A DNA stretch of 64,000 bases. It comes from Sediminibacillus halophilus (GTDB lineage Bacteria; Bacillota; Bacilli; Bacillales; Amphibacillaceae). Below, one piece after another: positions 47,120 through 54,673 of the stretch (the stretch's first letter is position 1; each line of letters begins with the position of its first letter). A program made the position numbers and the translations under genes. The stretch spans positions 310,001-374,000 of the forward strand of contig NZ_FNHF01000002.1 in NCBI RefSeq assembly GCF_900103695.1, given 5' to 3'. The notes below the pieces were generated by a model, which did no database searches, had not been told where the DNA came from, and was given only the letters and a program-made list of their open reading frames with translations.

Positions 47120-47620
47120 TCAAAATTTGACATCTTTTTCAGACATTTTTTTACCTAGGCGGATTAAATAGATAAGCAAGATTGCTAGGAGTGCCCCACT
47201 TGTGTCCAACACGACGTCGCCGCGTACGGCGTTTAGATTTGAGTGAACTCCTGATGCAATTCATCCATTCCAGCATATGCAACTGTAAGAAAAAGGGAGA
47301 TAATTACTCGTTTAATCAATTGCAAATCAGACGTTTTCTTTAAGGCGGTATAAAAACATAGTAGCAACACAAAGAACACCACCATGTGTGCTCCCTTTCT
47401 TATGAAGAATTCTATAAACCCATATACCCCCAAAGCTTGAATGCTAATCTCGGAATGGTGATAGCTAAACACTACCCCATCTAGAACGGGGAGCAAAAAA
47501 TCCAAATCCACGTAATTAGACAATAATGGCTTTATATCCTGAGCTTGATATGGCTGGGAAGAGAAAAAAAATAATTCCCATCCAGCAAATCGGTAACAAC
47601 CAGTAATTCCATTTTTTCAT
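47120..47620 (-). pseudogene. VanZ-like membrane protein, broken by two frameshifts
   Basis: Three frames join into one VanZ-like protein. Frame 1 starts at ATG 47620 (RBS GGGGAG) and reads MKKWNYWLLPICWMGIIF; it shifts at an 8-T run (47571-47564) into SSQPYQAQDIKPLLSNYVDLD; the second frame carries FIRKGAHMVVFF and DELHQEFTQ, then stops at 47233; the third continues NAVRGDVVLDTSGALLAILL to 47120. One base too many in the T run and one too few near CAAAT restore the family pattern (RKGAH, DExHQ, DxxxDTxGA). Either a recent pseudogene or sequencing error at homopolymers. Function of VanZ-type proteins is mostly unknown apart from teicoplanin resistance in enterococci. Confidence 0.8.
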
Positions 47621-47689
47621 ATGCCTTATGCTCTCCCCTTAGGAAACCCATCCATTAATATAATATTCCTTTACTGCTCTATCAGGATG

Positions 47690-47830
47690 GGGGTCAGTCC
47701 CTACAAATTCTATTAAAACTTTTATAGGAAGTTTCCTTAAGGTCCTTCAAACTAAGTGTCACAGCCTTGCGTCCGTCGTTAACCAGCTCTTTAGTGATTT
47801 AGTGCTATAATAGATTGGGGGACTGACCCC
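47690..47830. repeat. REP-like element upstream of the vanZ remnant
   Basis: GGGGTCAGTCCC (47690-47701) and GGGGACTGACCCC (47818-47830) in inverted orientation, with a 116-nt interior containing TTTAGTGATTTAGTGCTATAATAGATTGG beside the right arm, loosely like the copy-1 interior. The longest unit in the window. Confidence 0.75.
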
Positions 47831-47857
47831 TTTAATTGATTCTTTAATGTGAAAATG

Positions 47858-47900
47858 CAAAAAACACCCGGAGGGGTGCATCCCTCCGGGTGTCCGTTTT
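47858..47900. terminator. Terminator of sinR
   Basis: ACACCCGGAGGG / CCCTCCGGGTGT, 12-bp perfect stem, 6-nt loop, with A-run and T-run flanks; works in both directions. Confidence 0.93.
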
Positions 47901-47911
47901 TCGCTTCCTAT

Positions 47912-48244
47912 TTATTTTTCCTGGTTGATTCTCCACCGGTTAAATTCGAGAAATTCTCTGAATTGTTCTTTAGAAACTCCTGAATCCATGGCATCTTGAA
48001 CGAGTTCCAACCAATCTTCGTCCAACTGCTTCTTCATTTCTTCGCTGTCTTCTTTCATCAGCAACTCGTTGATGGACACACCCAGCACAGCACCTACTTT
48101 TTCCATGAACTGTATGGAGGGATTGGTTTGCAAGTTTCTTTCAATGGAGCTCAAATACGACTTTGCCACACCAGCTTGCTCTGCCAATTCAGATAAAGAC
48201 ATTTTTTTCTCTTGGCGTAATTGTTTGATTTTATCCCCGATCAA
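47912..48244 (-). CDS. sinR: Biofilm/motility master repressor SinR
   Basis: 110 residues. Xre-type HTH at about 5-60 (LSELAEQAGVAKSYLSSIER and NPSIQFMEKV nearly identical to B. subtilis SinR) and the C-terminal SinI/SinR interaction helices (DEDWLELVQDAMDSGVSKEQFREFLEF). SinR represses matrix genes and interacts with SlrR; SinI antagonises it. The TTG at 48244 is preferred (AAGGTG 7 nt upstream; gives the family start MIGDKIKQ); ATG 48250 is too close to that site. It follows sinI by 66 nt. No tapA-tasA or eps genes are in the window. Confidence 0.96.
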   Translation of the reverse strand: MIGDKIKQLRQEKKMSLSELAEQAGVAKSYLSSIERNLQTNPSIQFMEKVGAVLGVSINELLMKEDSEEMKKQLDEDWLELVQDAMDSGVSKEQFREFLEFNRWRINQEK

Positions 48245-48323
48245 GGCCATTCACCTTCTTTCAAACAGATTATATCACAAGAAAGGCAAATGGTTCTATA
48301 TAAAGCACAAAAAACAACCACAG

Positions 48324-48458
48324 TTATTTGCTGTTCATGGAGGAGTGTTGTGTTAAAAAGAGCTTGACGTCTTCTACTTCCAGTCCGATTTGCTTTGCTT
48401 CTTCCATAAGATTTATCCAATCTTTATCCAGAACTTTTTCGTTCAACGTTTTCAACAT
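48324..48458 (-). CDS. sinI: SinR antagonist SinI
   Basis: 44 residues. The SinI domain reads LDKDWINLMEEAKQIGLEVEDVK, matching the SinR-binding helix-turn-helix of B. subtilis SinI (DQEWVELMVEAKEANISPEE). ATG 48458 follows GGAGGG with a 9-nt spacer. Between its ribosome-binding site and the promoter lies a c-di-GMP-I riboswitch. A longer frame to 48506 would translate through the riboswitch base and is rejected. Confidence 0.92.
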   Translation of the reverse strand: MLKTLNEKVLDKDWINLMEEAKQIGLEVEDVKLFLTQHSSMNSK

Positions 48459-48480
48459 ACAATTTACCCTCCAATATTCT

Positions 48481-48565
48481 GTCAGGCAGCACAGCCATCC
48501 TTGCACCGAGGCGCTTTAGATCTGTTGCTTTGCGTCCTTATTTTTCAATAAGTTTGCCTTTTACT
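48481..48565 (-). promoter_or_regulatory. c-di-GMP-I (GEMM) riboswitch upstream of sinI
   Basis: Read on the minus strand the leader has, in order: AGTAAAAGGCAAAC; a CTTATT-GAAA-AATAAG hairpin with a GNRA tetraloop; the invariant GGACGCAAAGC; ACAGATCTAAAG; a GCGCC-TCG-GTGC hairpin; AAGGATGGCTGT; and TGCCTGAC closing P1 with AGGCA. These match the GEMM-I aptamer in order, spacing and the nearly invariant blocks GGCAAAC, GGACGCAAAGC and CTAAA. The aptamer ends 15 nt before the GGAGGG of sinI, which suggests control of ribosome access; no terminator is evident between aptamer and start codon. Switch direction cannot be told from sequence. Confidence 0.92.
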
Positions 48566-48569
48566 GAAG

Positions 48570-48930
48570 AAGCAATGTTATATTGAAAATATACTATACT
48601 TTCCATGGCTTTCCTACGGGGTATTTTTGTCTAATTCCTACTAGTTTTGTAAAGGAGCATAAACGGCAAATAATAAATTACTCCCATTAAAACGACAAAC
48701 TTCCACTCTATTCAAAGTTATTTCTTTTTCCTGCCGTTTTTCTGAAAATATAATCCGGGTAAAAGGCCCTAAATAGATATGCACCTTTTGAAAAGAATAG
48801 CGAATTGCAATGGTTATTGTCTGTTGTTTTGTCTAAGGAAAACTGTTAAATTTAAGCTGCAAGTGTGCAAATTTTCAAATTTTAAAGTTCAACTGAATTC
48901 AAAGGAATTTAATAGAGTATGGGAAAGAGG
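48570..48930. other. Divergent region between the sinI leader and the sortase gene
   Basis: About 360 AT-rich nt. It should hold the sinI promoter (TATAGTATATT at 48585-48595 region is a candidate -10) and the sortase promoter. An open frame upstream of the sortase start (to 48779) lacks a ribosome-binding site and signal logic. No RNA motif seen besides the riboswitch. Confidence 0.45.
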
Positions 48931-48940
48931 GATGAACCAG

Positions 48941-49543
48941 GTGAAAAAAATAGCGTTTCTGGCAATGATTGCTGGAGTAGTTTTATTAAGCTATGGACTT
49001 GTACAGGTAATTTACACAGAACAAGCCCAGCAAAGCAGCCTTGCTGAGGCCCATTCTTTATTGAACGGGGGGAAAACAGCCAATCCAAAGGAGAACGGTC
49101 GAACACAGAAGCAAGGAACAGACGATGTTGAAAACTACCTTCCAGAACAGGGCGAAACGGTCGGGATTCTAACGATTCCTAAAATTGACGCTGAGCTGCC
49201 GATTGTGGAGGGAACCGATCCGGATGATTTAGAAAAAGGGGTAGGTCATTACAAAGGAACAGCATATCCTACCGAAAATGACCAAATCGTCCTTTCCGGA
49301 CACAGAGATACTGTCTTCCGCAGGATGGGCGAAGTTGAAATCGGCGACATATTTATCGTCAAACTTCCTTACGGGGAGTTCCGCTATCAAATGAAAAGTG
49401 CCAGGGTGGTCGATGCTGATGACCGAACAGTAATCAAGCCCACTGCGCCCCAAGAAGTGTTAACACTGACAACCTGTTATCCCTTTTCCTATTTAGGTAA
49501 TGCCCCACAGCGCTATATCATCACCGCGATTCCCGTCAAATAA
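48941..49543 (+). CDS. srtD: Class D sortase
   Basis: A membrane-anchored transpeptidase of about 200 residues that cleaves LPXTG-like signals. N-terminal anchor at about 3-22 (IAFLAMIAGVVLLSYGLV), linker, then the catalytic domain: His in LSGHRDTVFR (about 120), Cys in TLTTCYPFSY (about 175) and Arg in APQRYIITA. TLTTC is the class D signature (as in YhcS). The GTG at 48941 has AAGAGGG 9 nt upstream; ATG 48932 and 48919 have worse spacing. No sorting-signal substrate is in the window. Confidence 0.88.
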   Translation: MKKIAFLAMIAGVVLLSYGLVQVIYTEQAQQSSLAEAHSLLNGGKTANPKENGRTQKQGTDDVENYLPEQGETVGILTIPKIDAELPIVEGTDPDDLEKGVGHYKGTAYPTENDQIVLSGHRDTVFRRMGEVEIGDIFIVKLPYGEFRYQMKSARVVDADDRTVIKPTAPQEVLTLTTCYPFSYLGNAPQRYIITAIPVK

Positions 49544-49566
49544 CCACTTACCAGCCAGAAAAGTGT

Positions 49567-49610
49567 CCGTAACTAGCAGCCCCGTTCAGGACCAGGTCTG
49601 CTAGTTACGG
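49567..49610. other. 13-bp inverted repeat after the sortase gene
   Basis: CCGTAACTAGCAG / CTGCTAGTTACGG with an 18-nt loop; no T tail. Its right arm runs directly into a REP-like core, so it may be part of that element or a hairpin protecting the srtD transcript. Confidence 0.5.
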
Positions 49611-49878
49611 GGTCAGTCCCCCGCAGCATGGCAACTCAAAGATATAGACGTATTTTCCCTGTCAAGGGGCCTGACCCCCCTATCGAGGTTTTCCCCCTTA
49701 CATTTCACTCTAATTCCCGTCACAGCGGCAATTATTGTGTAAGAGGGACTGTCCCCCTTCTAGTTATTCTTTCCGTTTCAAGCACTTGACGACCACCCAG
49801 GGCCTGACCCCCTGCCCCCGCAAAGCTCTCTTAAAGCGACATTCCTTTCTCCTGTACCTGCTATGGGGCCTGACCCCC
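49609..49878. repeat. REP-like cluster between srtD and the LCP gene (five cores)
   Basis: GGGGTCAGTCCCC (49609-49621), GGGGCCTGACCCC (49666-49678), GGGACTGTCCCC (49745-49756), GGGCCTGACCCC (49800-49811) and GGGGCCTGACCCC (49865-49877), spaced 45-80 nt, in the 465-nt gap. No gene is otherwise seen there. Densest run of the family. Confidence 0.8.
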
Positions 49879-50009
49879 TATCGCACTTCCCGGCGGCTCT
49901 TCCCTTCTTCTCTGTTTTTTTGGTTTCTGTTTTAGACGTTAGCTGGGGTAATGGGGTATAATGGTTTTTGGAATCTTTTAACTAAACAATGAAAAAGTGG
50001 GGTTTTTTC

Positions 50010-51011
50010 GTGGCACGGCAGGCGCACAAGAAAAAGCGCGGGAAACGATGGCGCTGGCTGGTCTGGTTAGGCGGGGTACTACTGGTTGTAATGATTGCGG
50101 CGGCAGGATATGGGATTTATTTATACGATAAGCTGCAGGACACAGTAAAAGAAATTCATGAACCATTGAATGACGAACAGCAATCGGAGGAAACCGAGTC
50201 AAATGGACAGACAGCGAACGATCAAAATGCCGAAAGACAGTCAAGTTATTCCGACGGTACTGACATCGATGACAAACAGAAGACATTGAATTTCCTGTTA
50301 TTAGGTGTTGATGAACGTTCCAATGACCAAGGCCGTTCCGATACGATGATTCTGGTATCCGCCAATCCGAATACAAATTCGATGCTTATGATGAGCATTC
50401 CCCGGGATATGTACACTGACATCCCCGGTAAGGGAATGGATAAAATCAATCATGCATATGCTTTTGGCGGTACTAGTCTAGCTGTCAAAACGGTCAAACA
50501 AACTTTCGATGTCCCCATTGATTTTTATATTAAGGTAAACATGGAAGGATTCCGGGACGGTATCGATGCGCTCAACGGCGTCACCGTTGAAAACAGCTTT
50601 GCCTTCACGCAGGATGGCAAGACTTTTCCCGAAGGAGAAATCAATCTGAATGGAGAAGAAGCCTTGGCCTATACAAGAATGCGAAAAAAGGATCCACAGG
50701 GAGATCTGGGAAGGAATGAAAGACAGCGTCAGGTTATTCAAGCTGCCTTGGATCAAGCCGCTAACTTTTCCAATTTCACAAAAATCGGCCGTATTCTCGA
50801 TATTGTCGGAGGAAATGTGCGAACTAATATGAAATTGGAAAATATGCGCAATGTGTATTCCCATTACCGACAGACCCGAAAAACGATTCATTCGTTGCAA
50901 ATCGACGGCTCCGGAAAAATACTGGAGGATGGAATTTGGTATTACATGGTCACAAAGGAAGAATTGGCGCGGCTACACACAGAATTGGAGGCACACATGG
51001 AAGCCCGCTAA
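50010..51011 (+). CDS. tagU: LytR-CpsA-Psr (TagU-type) wall-polymer ligase
   Basis: 333 residues, attaches teichoic acid-type polymers to peptidoglycan. A basic N terminus and one membrane helix (about 17-38) anchor an outer LCP domain: RSDTMILVSAN, MSIPRDMYTDIPG (catalytic Arg region) and DLGRNERQRQVI. The GTG at 50010 has GTGGGG 7 nt upstream; ATG 49989 has no site. Lies 27 nt upstream of the PBP gene, suggesting one wall-assembly operon. tagU versus a paralogue cannot be decided. Confidence 0.88.
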   Translation: MARQAHKKKRGKRWRWLVWLGGVLLVVMIAAAGYGIYLYDKLQDTVKEIHEPLNDEQQSEETESNGQTANDQNAERQSSYSDGTDIDDKQKTLNFLLLGVDERSNDQGRSDTMILVSANPNTNSMLMMSIPRDMYTDIPGKGMDKINHAYAFGGTSLAVKTVKQTFDVPIDFYIKVNMEGFRDGIDALNGVTVENSFAFTQDGKTFPEGEINLNGEEALAYTRMRKKDPQGDLGRNERQRQVIQAALDQAANFSNFTKIGRILDIVGGNVRTNMKLENMRNVYSHYRQTRKTIHSLQIDGSGKILEDGIWYYMVTKEELARLHTELEAHMEAR

Positions 51012-51038
51012 CGATATAAGGAAGGAAGGGTTCACTAC

Positions 51039-53060
51039 GTGAGAAAAATTTATAGTTTGCTAGCTATGGTAACATTGTTTTCGATACTGTCAGCCTGTTC
51101 TAACGATGAAGTTACACCCGAAGAACGAATGGATGAATTCGTCGGACACTGGAATGAACAGGATTTTGATGCTATGTATGATATGGCTTCTTCCGAATCA
51201 AAAGAGGCTTATCCAACCGAGGAATTTGTTGATCGCTACGAAAAAATCTATAACGATTTAAATGTGGAAAACTTAAATGTCAGCTATGATAAGCCCGAAG
51301 ATGGTGAAGAAAACAACGAAGAGGATGGAACAGCTTCTTTTCCACTTTCAGTAGAGATGGATACCGTCGGTGGACCGATTTCTTTTGATTATCAAGCAAC
51401 ATGGAAAAAGATTGAAGATGAAGACGGAGAGACTGATTGGGTTGTTAATTGGGACCCGGGCTACATTTTTCCGCAGTTGAAAGACGGCGGGGAAATCTCC
51501 TTCCAAACTGAAGCTCCCGAACGAGGGGAGATTTTTGACCGGAATCAGAACGGGCTTGCTGTAAATGAAGAAATCTACGAGATCGGCGTTGTTCCCGGAG
51601 AGTTCGGTGAAAATGCAGAAGGAACTAAAGAAGAAATCGCCGAGCTTTTAGCAATGGATGTCGATTCTATCAATGCAGCATTGGACGCCGAATGGGTACA
51701 AGACGATTCATTTGTTCCATTAAAAAAGGTTCCAAAAACGAACGAAGAGCAATTGGATGCTTTGTTTGAACTAGGGCCGGTGTTAAGCCAAACGACCACC
51801 GGCAGGGTTTATCCATACGGGGAGGCTGCTTCCCACCTCGTCGGATATATCGGTTCGGTAACTGCAGAGGAAATCGAAGAAGCCGAGCCTGGTGCGTATT
51901 CCAATGGGGATATTATCGGAAAACGCGGGCTGGAATTGTTGTTTGAAGACCGACTTAAAGGAGAACCTGGAGTGACAATTGCCATTACCAAAGAAGGAGA
52001 AGAAGATCAGGTTCTGACACAAACCGACGTGAAGGATGGAGAGGATATCACAGTCACCATTGATGCAGATATCCAGCAATCGATTTACGATTCCTATAAA
52101 GGGCAAACAGGAACAGCCGCTGCTGTACAGCCAAAAACCGGTGAAACGCTTGCTCTTGTGAGTGCTCCCGGATTTGATCCAAACGAACTCGCCTATGGAA
52201 TCAGCCAATCCAGACTAGAAGCATTGCAGGAGGATGAGCAAAAACCGCTGCAAAACCGATTCAGCGCTACCTATGCCCCTGGTTCTTCGATCAAACCGAT
52301 TACAGCAGCAATCGGACTGGAGACCGGCGCGATTGATCCAAATGAAGCAATCGAAATCAATGGCCTTACCTGGCAAAAAGATGAATCATGGGGTGACTAC
52401 CGTGTAACACGGGTCTCGGAAGGCAGTCCTGTCGATTTAACGGATGCACTCGTTCGATCGGATAATATTTACTTCGCCCAGCAAGCACTGGAAATCGGCT
52501 CCGAAAAATTGATTGACGGCCTTAACCAATTTGGCGTGGGCGAGGACTTCCCTTACACCTATCCAATCGAAGCTTCGACCGTATCCAAAAATGGCGAAAT
52601 CGATAGTGAGGCAATGTTAGCCGACACAAGTTATGGTCAAGGCCAGTTGGAAATGAGTGCCCTGCATCTGGCGGTGGCCTACACTACCCTGCTAAACGAC
52701 GGAAATATGATTCAGCCAACCTTAGAGGAAAGTGAAGAAGACGGCCAGTTTTTGAAAGAAGGGATTGTAAGCGGAGAGAACATTGAGACTATCCGCGATG
52801 CCTTGCGCAAAGTCGTATCTGCTTCCAATGGTACAGCACACAGTGCAGCCTCGTTAGACATTAACTTGTCCGGTAAAACAGGGACAGCAGAATTGAAAAA
52901 AAGCCTGGACGATGAAAATGCTGAAGAAAACGGTTGGTTCGTCACCTATCCTGAAGATGAAGACCTTTTAATCTCCATGATGATGGAAAACGTGAAGGAT
53001 CAGGGTGGCAGCCATATCGTTGTCGACCGGGCAGTTGAAGCAATACAGGAAATAAAATAA
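51039..53060 (+). CDS. pbpC: Penicillin-binding protein 3-like transpeptidase (MecA-type N terminus)
   Basis: A lipoprotein (LSAC lipobox, Cys20) of 673 residues with an NTF2-like MecA_N domain (about 25-145), PBP dimer domain (about 155-330) and transpeptidase domain. Catalytic motifs: SxxK as GSSIKP near 416, SxN as RSDN near 473, KTG as SGKTGT near 611. The layout matches B. subtilis PBP3 (pbpC) and staphylococcal PBP2a. Starts at GTG with AGGAAGG upstream. A class B enzyme; low beta-lactam affinity is possible in this subfamily but not shown. Confidence 0.93.
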   Translation: MRKIYSLLAMVTLFSILSACSNDEVTPEERMDEFVGHWNEQDFDAMYDMASSESKEAYPTEEFVDRYEKIYNDLNVENLNVSYDKPEDGEENNEEDGTASFPLSVEMDTVGGPISFDYQATWKKIEDEDGETDWVVNWDPGYIFPQLKDGGEISFQTEAPERGEIFDRNQNGLAVNEEIYEIGVVPGEFGENAEGTKEEIAELLAMDVDSINAALDAEWVQDDSFVPLKKVPKTNEEQLDALFELGPVLSQTTTGRVYPYGEAASHLVGYIGSVTAEEIEEAEPGAYSNGDIIGKRGLELLFEDRLKGEPGVTIAITKEGEEDQVLTQTDVKDGEDITVTIDADIQQSIYDSYKGQTGTAAAVQPKTGETLALVSAPGFDPNELAYGISQSRLEALQEDEQKPLQNRFSATYAPGSSIKPITAAIGLETGAIDPNEAIEINGLTWQKDESWGDYRVTRVSEGSPVDLTDALVRSDNIYFAQQALEIGSEKLIDGLNQFGVGEDFPYTYPIEASTVSKNGEIDSEAMLADTSYGQGQLEMSALHLAVAYTTLLNDGNMIQPTLEESEEDGQFLKEGIVSGENIETIRDALRKVVSASNGTAHSAASLDINLSGKTGTAELKKSLDDENAEENGWFVTYPEDEDLLISMMMENVKDQGGSHIVVDRAVEAIQEIK

Positions 53061-53104
53061 CACCCAGCAATGCTTCTATAAGGCGAGCTGTTGGGTATTT
53101 GGAG

Positions 53105-53156
53105 AAAAAAAGAGGGATGCCAAATCGCGAGCAAAGCAGGCATCCCTCTTTTTTTT
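53105..53156 (+). terminator. Terminator of the LCP-PBP operon
   Basis: AAAGAGGGATGCC / GGCATCCCTCTTT stem with a 17-nt loop and eight T. A weaker ACCCA-based hairpin precedes it at 53064-53096. Confidence 0.9.
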
Positions 53157-53159
53157 GTC

Positions 53160-53433
53160 TAAACAAGGCTGATACATATCACTTTAATCCGGACAAGCAC
53201 TTGCTTCTTGAAGGAATTGTTATTTGTCCATTGACCTTTTTATTTTTTCCATCAATGATCTTTGCTTCGGGGAAAACACTACGTAATCCATACAAGTTGC
53301 TGTTGTATATGCTGTCCTCTCCTGCACAGGCTATCTACTTCTAAAAGGCAGGATACCAACTATACCATGAAGAAAGCTCTCTCTGACCATGCTATCAGTT
53401 CCCCGGCATAGCCAGAGGTTCTAACCCATTAAC
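53160..53433. other. Unassigned region with a probable gene remnant
   Basis: About 275 nt between two terminators. On the minus strand a 51-codon frame (53334-53179) has protein-like composition (DSIYNSNLYGLRSVFPEAK) but no start. Upstream of it are GC-rich short inverted repeats (GCTAT / ATAGC around TCAGTTCCCCGGC at 53384-53412). It may be a decayed mobile element or gene end; not recognised. Confidence 0.3.
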
Positions 53434-53464
53434 AAAAGGGACCATCTGGGCGATAGTCCCTTTT
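53434..53464. terminator. Terminator of hxlB
   Basis: AAAAGGGAC / GTCCCTTTT stem, 13-nt loop; 8 nt from the hxlB stop. Confidence 0.85.
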
Positions 53465-53471
53465 CACTTCC

Positions 53472-54035
53472 CTATTCCAAATTTGTATGCTGCTGTTTTA
53501 ATTCCTCGTGACTAGTGCTCTTAAAGGCTTCCATAGCATAAATAATCGAAGCGTCCAGCACTAAATGCAAGGTTTGGTCAAATTGATTGCCGAGCGGCTG
53601 GATTGTATCAGGCTCGTGTGCCAACCGTTTTTTGGTTGCTGTCGGCAGGTAAACAGCATGGTCTGCCAGCTGGCCCAAAGGAGATTCCGGGTTAGCAGTA
53701 ACGGCCGCAACCCTGGCACCGACTTCTCGTGCTTTATCAGCTTTTGTGTACGTGCCACCGGTCGAACCGGAACCAGAAAGCGCCACATATAGATCTCCTG
53801 CCGCTATGCTTGGCGTGATGGTTTCTCCGACCACATATACAGGAAAGCCGGCATGCATCAACCGCATGGCAAAAGCTTTTCCCATCAAACCGGTGCGGCC
53901 TTCACCGTCGACGAAAATCCGTTTGGCGTTGTTTAACTCTTCGGCAAGACCTTGGACGGTTCCGCTATCTACTTGGTTAAGTACACCAGTAATTTCTTTC
54001 CCGACTGTATCAATAATTTCAGACATATTTTTCAT
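53472..54035 (-). CDS. hxlB: 6-phospho-3-hexuloisomerase
   Basis: SIS-domain enzyme of 187 residues that interconverts D-arabino-3-hexulose-6-phosphate and fructose-6-phosphate. Motifs: FVDGEGRTGLMGKAFAMRL, VALSGSGSTGGT and the C-terminal HEPDTIQPLGNQFDQ with the catalytic Glu/His region. Overlaps hxlA by 4 nt (ATGA). With HxlA it completes formaldehyde fixation, or the reverse. Confidence 0.95.
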   Translation of the reverse strand: MKNMSEIIDTVGKEITGVLNQVDSGTVQGLAEELNNAKRIFVDGEGRTGLMGKAFAMRLMHAGFPVYVVGETITPSIAAGDLYVALSGSGSTGGTYTKADKAREVGARVAAVTANPESPLGQLADHAVYLPTATKKRLAHEPDTIQPLGNQFDQTLHLVLDASIIYAMEAFKSTSHEELKQQHTNLE

Positions 54036-54652
54036 TTGATCATTCCTTTAATCGTTTTGGCAGCCTCTTTCCGGTTCTTTGCTTTGGTGATTGCACTTCC
54101 GACAATAATCACGTCCGGCCGGTGCTCCAGGAATGCCGGCAGGCTGTCTTGATTTATACCGCCTGCTACAGCTGTTTGGACATCGTTTAATCCTTCGACC
54201 AGGCGGAAATGCTCCGCATCAAGCCCGCCGCTTTTCTGTTCGTCTTTGCCGATGTGAAGGGATAGCAAATCCGCTCCGCTTTCAACTAGTTCTTCTATTT
54301 TTTCCCGATTCCGAATTCCAAGCAAATCTACCATGATCTGTTTGTCGGCCTGGTTGGCAACTTCGATACAATCCTTTATTGTTTGCAAGGGAGCAAAACC
54401 CATTACCGTGGTAATATCAGCTCCTGCGTCCAGTGCCAGTGCGGTTTCATGCTTGCCCGCATCACAAATCTTCATATCTGCCACCAATGTTTTTTCCGGG
54501 TAGGCTTGTTTCATCTCTTTAATGATTCCAACCCCGAATTCCTTAATGACTCCTGTGCCGATTTCAATAAAATCAACGGAATCCTTCACAGATTCAATCA
54601 CCGTAAAACAATCATCCCATGGCAGTCGATCCAAGGCTACTTGTAACTTCAT
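54032..54652 (-). CDS. hxlA: 3-hexulose-6-phosphate synthase
   Basis: 206 residues of the OMP decarboxylase superfamily. DxKxxD as DMKICDAGKHE near 61-66, N-terminal QVALDRLPWDD and C-terminal VAGGINQDSLP phosphate-binding motif. Converts ribulose-5-phosphate plus formaldehyde to the hexulose phosphate. Sister enzymes decarboxylate 3-keto-L-gulonate-6-phosphate; pairing with hxlB favours HPS. AAGGAGG precedes ATG 54652. Part of a sugar-uptake operon, not next to a formaldehyde regulator (hxlR) here. Confidence 0.93.
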   Translation of the reverse strand: MKLQVALDRLPWDDCFTVIESVKDSVDFIEIGTGVIKEFGVGIIKEMKQAYPEKTLVADMKICDAGKHETALALDAGADITTVMGFAPLQTIKDCIEVANQADKQIMVDLLGIRNREKIEELVESGADLLSLHIGKDEQKSGGLDAEHFRLVEGLNDVQTAVAGGINQDSLPAFLEHRPDVIIVGSAITKAKNRKEAAKTIKGMIK

Positions 54653-54673
54653 GCTCCATTCCTCCTTCGACCT

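Noticed and set aside
49609-49878. A CRISPR-like array
   Set aside because: The repeated units are short palindromes with mixed variants and irregular spacing, and no cas genes are near; they belong to the dispersed REP-like family.
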